This document shows, piece after piece, positions 57,601 through 64,000 of a stretch of DNA of 64,000 nucleotides; position 1 is the first letter of the stretch, and each line of letters begins with the position of its first letter. The notes under the pieces are model-generated. The model was given only the letters and a program-made list of their open reading frames with translations, ran no database searches and was not told where the DNA came from. Where the stretch lies: contig ML682038.1 in the NCBI GenBank assembly GCA_007922195.1, positions 5,293,774 through 5,357,773 of the forward strand, read 5' to 3'. Origin of the DNA: Podocnemis expansa (Eukaryota; Chordata; Testudines; Podocnemididae). A program made the position numbers and the translations under genes.

Positions 57601-57899
57601 TATCTAGCTAGTGCTGTGTGCAGCCTGACAGCAGCAAGCAGCTGTGACCTGACTGTCCCCCCACTTCTTGATCCATGTCCTGTGGGACAGACCCCCCAAG
57701 GTACATGCAGCCATGTAGTGTCACCCAGGTTGGGTGCAGTGCCAACAGTGGTGAGCAGCTGTCAACCCTGTCCAGTGCCCAGGGCGTCTTCTGAGGCCAC
57801 ATCCCAGTGGTGTGGGATGCATTCTGTCTGCCCTTGATGCTGACACCGCTGGTTTCCCCACCCCCTCTGCTGACAGACCCCCTACCCCACTCGGGTCTG

Positions 57900-58700
57900 G
57901 GTCTCCCTACCACACGGTCACCAGCCCCTCTGCCCAGTTGGAGGGTCTCTGTGCCCCTCCCATCCCCAGGACCCTGCCTGTCCCTTGGCCATGTCTCCCC
58001 CGCCCCACTGCCTGTGCCACAGGCAGGCCCAGCCTTGCCTGCACGGAGGGAGGGAGCACTCATCAACAGGTGCTGAAGATGTCTGCTGTGACATCCTCTC
58101 TCCCATGTCCTCCTCACGGGGGGGTGGCCTCCTCCTCCTCCTCTGGGGTGGGTGATCCCTCCTCAGGTGCAGGGAACAGCTCAGGTCTGGCTGCAGGGGC
58201 AGCTGGTGGTGGGTTCCCTCTGGCTGGCTGGCATCAGCCATCTCCAGGACCATGTCTTCATCCATGGAGCCCTCCTCCTGGGGTTTGGCCATGAAGAGGG
58301 GATTCCCCAGAGTCAACAGTCCCAGCTGGAAGGCCAGTGGTCTCCCCTCCCAGGAAGGTGTCCAGCTCTTCATAATAGGGGCAGCTGGTGGCTCAAGCTG
58401 CTCCCTGGCACCGCCTCACCTCACAGACCTGGGAATAGTCCTGGCAGAGGCTCTTGGTTTTCACCCACACCTGCTCAGTGGTGCAGACATAGCCCTTCAC
58501 TGCCACAGCCTGTGAGATATCTCCACATATGTCCTGGCTGTGGTGGCTGCTATGCAACTGGGAGAGTATGTCCTCTTCCACCCAGATTGAGAGGAGTGCG
58601 AGGACCTCCTCATTGCTCCAGCTTGGAGCCCTCTATCATCCCTGGCTGGCTCTGCTGGCCTCTGACATGGCTGCCCAGAATGCACATTCCTGGCTGGGTG
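57900..58700 (-). pseudogene. Harbinger accessory gene, Myb/SANT-like DNA-binding part
   Basis: The minus strand reads RAPSWSNEEVLALLSIWVEE (about 58580-58640), then ILSQLHSSHHSQDICGDISQ, and TTEQVWVKTKSLCQDYSQVC; this is the trihelix/Myb-SANT pattern (W-x-xx-E, then helices 2 and 3 with VxxKxKxLxxxY). A CPYYEELDTFLG block follows, typical of MADF/SANT-like transposon proteins, then a long Pro/Glu-rich acidic stretch (EEEEEATPP). A stop interrupts after CQGAA (TGA near 58394) and others further on. In active Harbinger elements this protein carries the transposase to the nucleus and to the element ends. Confidence 0.78.
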
Positions 58701-58779
58701 TGCCTGAGAGGGTGGAGAGGGGTGGTGGCCAGGGCAGACACTTCCTTCCTGGTGCCATACACCCTATGAGGAAGAAGAT

Positions 58780-58967
58780 CAAACCGTGTTTAGTTTGAAC
58801 TAATAGTTAGTTCAAACTAACGCATCTCCATCGGGTTAGTTCGAACTAACCATTCAAACTAAAATTATTTTTAGTTCAAACTAGGCAAAGCCTAATGTCA
58901 GCATGGCTCAAATTAGTTCAGACCTAGCTTGCTTAGTCTGAACTAATTTGCTTGTGTAGATATAGCC
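58780..58967 (-). repeat. Right subterminal motif array of the Harbinger element
   Basis: About eight copies of the TTAGTTCAAACTAA-like motif in both orientations, some with CG (TTAGTTCGAACTAACC), precede the right terminal repeat. The intact CpG-containing copies suggest a relatively young element. Confidence 0.7.
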
Positions 58968-58970
58968 TTT

Positions 58971-60535
58971 ATACCCAAGTCTGCAGGAAGTGCTGCCCAC
59001 AGCAAAAATGACTGGTATCTCCCTCTGTAACCTCTGATTGGCCCTGACCTGCTATTTAAGCCTGGAGGAAGTACTGGGAAGTTGTGTGTGCAACTTCCTC
59101 TGATTTGCTGCCTTGCCACTGACCCATCCCCACCCCCCCACCTTCCTCACTAATGACTCTGGTTTGATCCTCTGCTCTGGCTGCTGACTTTGACTGAACC
59201 CCTCAACCCTGACCACCTGGATTCTAACCATTGGACATGACTGCCTATGCTTCGATTCCTGACACTAGGGTACCTGGAAATGCAGGGAATAGAGAGCCCC
59301 TTTCACAGATTCCCCTGGTACCTAGACAGGAGAAACTGCAGCTGCTCCTCCACTTTAGGAGCCCAATGTCCCTGGGTATGGAAAAGAAGTTAGAATTTAG
59401 GCATTTGAGATGACTGGATGAGTCTCTAGGTCAATCTCAGAATCAAGTAGGTAATAACCAGGTGATGAATGCAACAAAATAAGGGGTTCTGAAGGAAATT
59501 GTGCTGGACTGTTAAATAGGAATGACAATAATCCCAGCAGTGATTTAACAGAAAGCATTAGGACGGATCAACCAAATGCAGTTACGTCAGTGTGACCTTG
59601 GAGTCACACTGGAATTGCACCAATGTAACTGAAGTCAGAATCTGGCACAAAGTGTGTAAGAACCATGTGTGACAAGTTTTCTCATAGGAGTGACTGATTA
59701 AACCTAGGTGAATTTGCTCTGTCCAAAGCAGCTGTGGAGCAAATTTGCTCTGACTCAGTCAATTATCATGATCAGACAATCAGAATCAACAGCATAAATA
59801 TGATAAGGTGTTAGAGGTTTGCATTTCTCACTGCTCCAGGTTTTATGCTACTGGAACAATGTAGGGTTTATCTTCAAACATGGTGATCAGATTCTGTAAG
59901 ATGAGCCCACTTGGGTCCACATTTCCTACCAGCATAAGTGGGAGCAACTTAATTGAGGGCAGTGGCTAGCACCTGTGGTAAATTTGACACCTGTTGATAA
60001 GCGATGACAATATAAAGGAGTAATGACAATTACACACTGTAAGGAAAGTGTCCACAGTACAGTAAGAATGATATGCAGAGGGAATAGCTGACCTTACTCA
60101 TTAGGGCTGGGCTAAATAAAGGGAGTTTAATGGTCTGCTAAACAATGCTTACCAGAGCTGTTCCGCTAGCAGTTAAAATGTAACAAGCTGCTGTTTCTTT
60201 AGATCCACTTCCACTACTATGACACTGAAGTCAATGGGAAACCTTCAGGGCCAGATCTACAAAGGGATTAGGTACCTCTGCAATCTACAATACCCCCACT
60301 CAGCTGCCACGTACCCCATACGTACCTTGACTCACCTAGCACCTAAAAGTCTGCTGTAAAAATCCCTTACGTTTCTGCCTCTGGGGTCATGTCAAGACGC
60401 CTTTCTCATGCCTAAACCAAAGAAGCTCCTCTAGTGTTTCCCTGCCTATCTTCACTTGGCTTATCCCACCTATGGGACTTAATCAAATAGGCCTGCTCTG
60501 AACACATCTAATTCCACATCAAAAGAATGTGGGGA
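58971..60535. other. No recognisable gene
   Basis: One short plus frame (59231-59413) lacks a domain. TGCACCAATGTAACTGAAGT near 59618 is the partner of the old repeat piece at about 38868. Confidence 0.3.
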
Positions 60536-60574
60536 GGCTGGTTCAGTTCCCACCTTGGCATAATAAGGATACAA

Positions 60575-60850
60575 GATTTTAAGAGGGGCTTCCCATCTCC
60601 CTGCTGAGTGCCCTAACTAGTGGGCTACTCTAATGTGGGATTATCTCCTCCTGAAACCATTCCACTTTGTATAAATAATTAAATATGCATTGGGCCAGTG
60701 ACAGAGAGAGTGACCGAATTGTCCAGTGAGTTAGGGCACTCACTGGAGAGGTGGGAAATGCCTCTTCAAATCCCTTCTCCACATCATGCAGAAGGGAGAA
60801 CTGAAAGCAGATCACCCACATCCCAAGTTGAGTGCTCTAACCACTGGTTT
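60575..60850. repeat. tRNA-like SINE pieces in inverted arrangement
   Basis: On the plus strand GTGAGTTAGGGCACTCACTG (about 60725) and CTTCAAATCCCTTCTCC (about 60762) have the spacing of pol III A and B boxes. Reverse-oriented counterparts occur on both sides: TGAGTGCCCTAACTAGTGGG (about 60605) and TGAGTGCTCTAACCACTGGT (about 60829). The piece therefore folds as an inverted repeat. The tRNA-derived origin is inferred from the boxes; no clear 3' tail is present. Confidence 0.5.
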
Positions 60851-61217
60851 CAAGGATATAAGGGAGACCATTTCCCACCCTCAGTTGTTTTGTGTGGAGC
60901 TCGGTACACACCGCTGCCATTATTCCAGGAACCTTAGATGCATGATCCAATGAGGCGGTGCCTTGCTCTGGATCCCAAACAGAGATAAGTGCCTCCCTCC
61001 AGCCAAGAGTGATGAACTTGGGATGCAGCGCTGTGGGGTGAAGGAGTTTAGGCCACACCCCTCTCACTGGCATCTGCTATTGGCTAGTTCATGAGCCTTT
61101 CTACCTAGCATGTGGGCTTTTGTGGATCACATTCTCAGGTGCCTGTTTCTTTCCAGGGACTGTATTGGAGCGTGGTGCCTAGCTCAGGGTCTATAGATTC
61201 TTCTGATTTTTCAAGGT

Positions 61218-61365
61218 GCCTAAAAACATAAAGAGTCCTGTAACACTTTTAAAGAATAACCACAAAAGCTCATGTGATAAATAAATTTGTTATTCTTTAA
61301 AACTGCGACAGGACTACTTGTTTCTTTTGCTGAACTAGATTAACACAGCTACCCCTCTGGAGCTA
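61218..61365. repeat. Foldback-family copy, shortened arms
   Basis: AAAGAGTCCTGTAACACTTT with AAAGAATAACCACAAAAGCT on the left and TTGTTATTCTTTAAAACTGC / GACAGGACTACTTGTTTC on the right are the two arms. The tail ends ATTAACACAGCTACCCCTCT. The central hairpin is lost. CTAAAA lies at both edges (about 61220 and 61365), possibly a short target duplication. Confidence 0.65.
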
Positions 61366-61430
61366 AAACTGTAAGCATTGCAATGCCTTAGTCCCTTTGT
61401 GGATCCCAACCCAGTTTCTCAGACTCTAGA

Positions 61431-61612
61431 CAAGCTGTTCTCAGCCACTGCCTCAGGACCCATTACTGTGTGGCCACACTGCAGTAAGTATGTTGCAGAG
61501 AGCTGAGGAGATGGCTAAATTAGGCATGGGAGGGGTGGACTGGTATGTCCTGTAGGGTCAGATATGCTGCCAAATGTGTCACGACCCATGAAAGGTTGAG
61601 AGCCACTGCTCT
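61431..61612. mobile_element. hAT-type MITE with CAGTGGTTCTCAACC-like ends
   Basis: The left end CAAGCTGTTCTCAGCCACTG and the reverse complement of the right end, CAGTGGCTCTCAACCTTTC, are related. CTCTAGA occurs on both sides (about 61424-61430 and 61613-61619) and would be most of an 8-bp target duplication with one base of drift. Non-coding. Confidence 0.6.
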
Positions 61613-62137
61613 AGAATATGGGAACCTGAGCTGTGGAGGGACAGCAGAGTGTTTTGGCCTTGGTAAGCAGTAGCATGCGTCTCCATCTAACACTAGGCTC
61701 TAGCTGGATTCCTGGCGTCAGAACACACCAAAAAGATGCCAGTGCTGTATGTGCAAAGTCACTCTACACAGAGGATGCCATTTTTTAGAACAAATAACAT
61801 ACATTGTACAGCATGATCTCACACATGCCATACATGCAAGGCCACACTAGGGAGTGTGTGTGAAATAAGTGCACTTAAAAAATCAAAACTGCAAAGGCTG
61901 GATCCTAAATATGCACCTTGAAGGCTATATCAGGAGCAGGACATAGGCAGCTAGACCTACTGGGTAGTATAGGGCAGGAGGCCAGATCCCCACACCAGCC
62001 AACATGCAAATTAGGAAGTCAGGAACCAAAAGTCAGATACCAGGAACCAGGAGATCAGTAAACCAGGAGTTCAGGAGACAAGAGCAGGTACCATTGGGTA
62101 AGCAATGCAAAGCAAGATGGAGCCTAGGTTTGCAGAT
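61613..62137. other. No recognisable feature
   Basis: Purine-rich patch (AGGAACCAGGAGATCAG, about 62042) without further structure. Confidence 0.3.
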
Positions 62138-62925
62138 CACAGAATCATAGAGTTGGAAGGGACTGCACGAGGTCATCTAGTCCAACCCCCTGCCAAAAAA
62201 GCAGGACCACTCCCACTAGATTATCCCAGCCAGGGTTTTGTCCACCTGGGCCTTGAACACCTAAAAAGATGGAGATTCCACCACCTCCTTAGGTAGCTTA
62301 TGCCAATGCTTCACCACTCGCCTAGTAAGAAAGTTTTTCCTAATATCCAGCCTCGACCTCCCCAGCTGTAACTTGAAACCATTGCTTCTCGTTCTGTCCT
62401 CTGTTACTGCGGAGAACAGTCGAGCTCCATCCTCCTTGGAGCAACCCTTCAAGTAGCTGAAGGTTGCTATCAAATCCCCCCTCAGTCTTCTCTTCTGCAG
62501 GCTAAATAAGCCTAGTTCCTTCAGTCTTTCTTCATAGGGCTTGTGCTCCAGCCCTTTGATCATTTTTGTTGCCCTCTGCTGGACTCTCTCTAATTTGTCC
62601 ATGTCCTTTTTGTAGTGGGGAGCCCAAAACTGGACACAGTATTCCAGCTGTGGCCTCACCAGTGCAGAATAGAGGGGAACGATCACATCCCTCGATCTGC
62701 TGGCAACACTTCTTCTGATGCAGCCCATTATGCCATTGGCCTTTTTGGCAGCAAGCGCACACTGCTGACTCATATCCAGCTTCCCATCCACCTTGACTCC
62801 CAGGTCCTTTTCTCCAGTGCTGCTACTTAGCTGATCACTCCCCAGCCTGTAGCAGTGCATGGGGTTTTTCCATCCCAAATGCAGGATTTTGCACTTGTCC
62901 TTGTTGAACCTTATGAAATGACTTC
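62138..62925 (-). pseudogene. CR1 LINE 3' end: RT C-terminal region and 3' UTR
   Basis: The minus-strand frame (62261-62878) runs from the thumb through [20 protein letters not shown] and [20 protein letters not shown] to the C-terminus [13 protein letters not shown]. The 3' end at about 62138 has the CR1 signature (AGAATCATAGAGTTGG). The palm is missing because of 5' truncation near 62925. The 205-codon stretch is open, but it is too short to be functional. It is closest to the copy at 13.1 kb (same [13 protein letters not shown] variant). Confidence 0.92.
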
Positions 62926-63073
62926 CTCTTCCTCCTTGTGGCTCAAATAAAGGAGTGAGCCAACCAGGAACTCCACTTTTCCACCAAAGAAGGCACAGGA
63001 GTGGAGTCTGTTGTCTGAGCTGGGCTTCAACGTGTTCTGGTTTTAGACACTATTAATAAACCATTGGATAGAG
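62926..63073. other. Unclassified sequence
   Basis: Short stretch between a CR1 and a hAT MITE with nothing recognised. Confidence 0.25.
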
Positions 63074-63348
63074 CAGGGGTCTGCAACCTGTGGCTCCAGA
63101 GTCACATGTGGCTCTTTGGCTGCTCCCTTGTGGCTCTGGGCTCCTGGTCCCCACCACCACCACTGTAGGACCCTGTGGGTGACCCATGCCAGAATCTGGG
63201 CTTCCTACTGCCACGAGGGGACCCTGCAGCAGGAGCCCTGGCTCAGCTTCTCTAACTGGGAGGCTACACCCATTGCTGCTCTCAAAACACTTGGTTGTTA
63301 ATGGAATTATTTAAAATGGCTCCTCTTATCTTTTGGGTTGCTGACCCC
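63074..63348. mobile_element. hAT-type MITE, about 275 bp
   Basis: The left end CAGGGGTCTGCAACCTGTGG and the reverse complement of the right end, TTGGGGTCAGCAACCCAAAA, are hAT-type terminal repeats with mismatches. ATAGAG occurs at 63068-63073 and again at about 63350-63355, as part of a possible 8-bp duplication. The interior repeats GTGGCTCT-like words. Non-coding. Confidence 0.7.
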
Positions 63349-64000
63349 AATAGAGGCTTGGAGCATAACCTCCAGGAACACTACTAGATCAGGTGTGAGT
63401 CTTGTGAGGCATGATACATTATTGCCTACTGATAAATGTACTAGTATGCCTCTTCTCCTATATTCTGTCCTGCAGCTACGCAAGTGTGTGTATAGAAGAG
63501 AGTAGGGATGGGAAGAAGCTCTCTTCTCAGACATTGGTGCCACAAAGGTTGTAATTTAAATACTACCCACTATGCATACTTTTAAGCCAGAAGACTACAA
63601 TATCCAGCCTTGTCTCAGGCAGTACAGTTTGTTTTAAATGTACTTTACATACCTCAGACCCAGCCAAAAGTCCGTTGTCCAAATGTGACAGTCTGTGTGG
63701 GAAATAAGCCAAAATATAAAAGGTGGTCAGTTAGAAATAATGAAGTTTAGATGTTATTGCTACCTTGACGATTTCTGTCACTGTGGTGGATTCCGTCTGT
63801 GATTCCACCCAGACCCACCCCTCTGGCACTCCTCTACAGGAACAGTCAAATAAATATTGCAAGGAGGACATCGGTAAGTCTCTGTGACAGCCTGGTTTAG
63901 AACTAGGGAATGTTAAATGCTTTTGTCAGCCCTCAGGCATTTTCTGCTCATGGTTTCTTATTCTCAGAAAGGAAGCTATGCAAGAAGTATTTGGTAGCTG
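63349..64000. other. No recognisable feature
   Basis: A short minus frame (63307-63543) overlaps the MITE end. Nothing else was recognised up to the window edge. Confidence 0.3.

Larger units (their letters stand above)
55403..58967. mobile_element. Harbinger DNA transposon with both ends and 3-bp target duplication
   Basis: The 3,565-bp element begins GGCTATGTCTACAC and ends GTGTAGATATAGCC; the reverse complement of the right end, GGCTATATCTACAC, matches the left at 13 of 14 positions. Both sides are flanked by TTT (55400-55402, 58968-58970), a 3-bp duplication as in PIF/Harbinger. The subterminal zones (55425-55510 and 58780-58950) are filled with TTAGTTCAAACTAA-type direct and inverted motifs. 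Two convergent genes lie inside: a HARBI1-type transposase (plus) and a Myb/SANT-type protein (minus), both decayed. Full structure plus modest gene damage makes it a relatively recent, recently active family member. Confidence 0.9.

Noticed and set aside
57608..58373. Long frames on both strands inside the Harbinger element (up to 205 codons)
   Set aside because: Only the minus-strand frame with SANT and acidic blocks matches the family; the plus-strand ones are antisense shadows of Pro/Glu-rich coding sequence.
1..64000. CRISPR arrays, bacterial operons, phage genes
   Set aside because: No regularly spaced direct repeats with unique spacers occur; gene content and repeats are those of a vertebrate nuclear genome.

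Overview
This 64-kb window looks like non-coding, repeat-rich nuclear DNA from a sauropsid, most plausibly a turtle. The evidence is several CR1 LINEs ending in ATTCTATG repeats, together with MIR-type SINE relics and remnants of L1/Tx1-like, L2-like, Penelope-like, Ty3/Gypsy, retroviral LTR, Harbinger and hAT elements. I found no host exon, tRNA, rRNA or CRISPR that I can support. Nearly every open frame is a transposon fragment or a chance frame; the most gene-like unexplained frame is at 35426-35674. The species is an inference from repeat content.

Layout. 0-5.6 kb: a Penelope-like RT piece with inverted arms, a Ty3/Gypsy pol relic, three foldback repeats with 9-12 bp target duplications, and two Harbinger-type MITEs, one of them inside a foldback repeat. 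5.7-12.9 kb: a MIR, a MITE, a candidate LTR with a purine tract, and two hAT MITEs, one inserted in the other's terminal repeat. 13-31.4 kb: LINE-dominated, with CR1 copies on both strands, a solo LTR (17.6-18.4 kb), a Harbinger transposase relic (19.8-20.7 kb), a near full-length CR1 (21.3-27.4 kb, minus strand) split by a 1.5-kb LTR, and an L1-like relic (27.5-31.4 kb). 31.4-55 kb: mostly old, low-information sequence with scattered relics, an 18-bp perfect palindrome, a short tandem duplication and small MITEs. 55.4-59 kb: a Harbinger transposon with both ends, a 3-bp target duplication, and decayed transposase and Myb/SANT genes on opposite strands. 59-64 kb: tRNA-like SINE pieces, a foldback copy, two hAT MITEs and a CR1 3' end.

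How the parts relate. The Harbinger element at 55.4 kb is a possible autonomous relative of the MITE at 3.7 kb: both have GGCTATGTCTACAC-like ends, 3-bp target duplications and ends packed with a TTCAAATTAA-like motif. Nesting gives relative ages: Gypsy before a foldback copy; foldback before the Harbinger MITE; CR1 before the 1.5-kb LTR; one hAT MITE before another. The foldback family is the least conventional item: its copies carry 9-12 bp duplications and a stable hairpin with a hammerhead-ribozyme-like arrangement, offered here only as a testable hypothesis.
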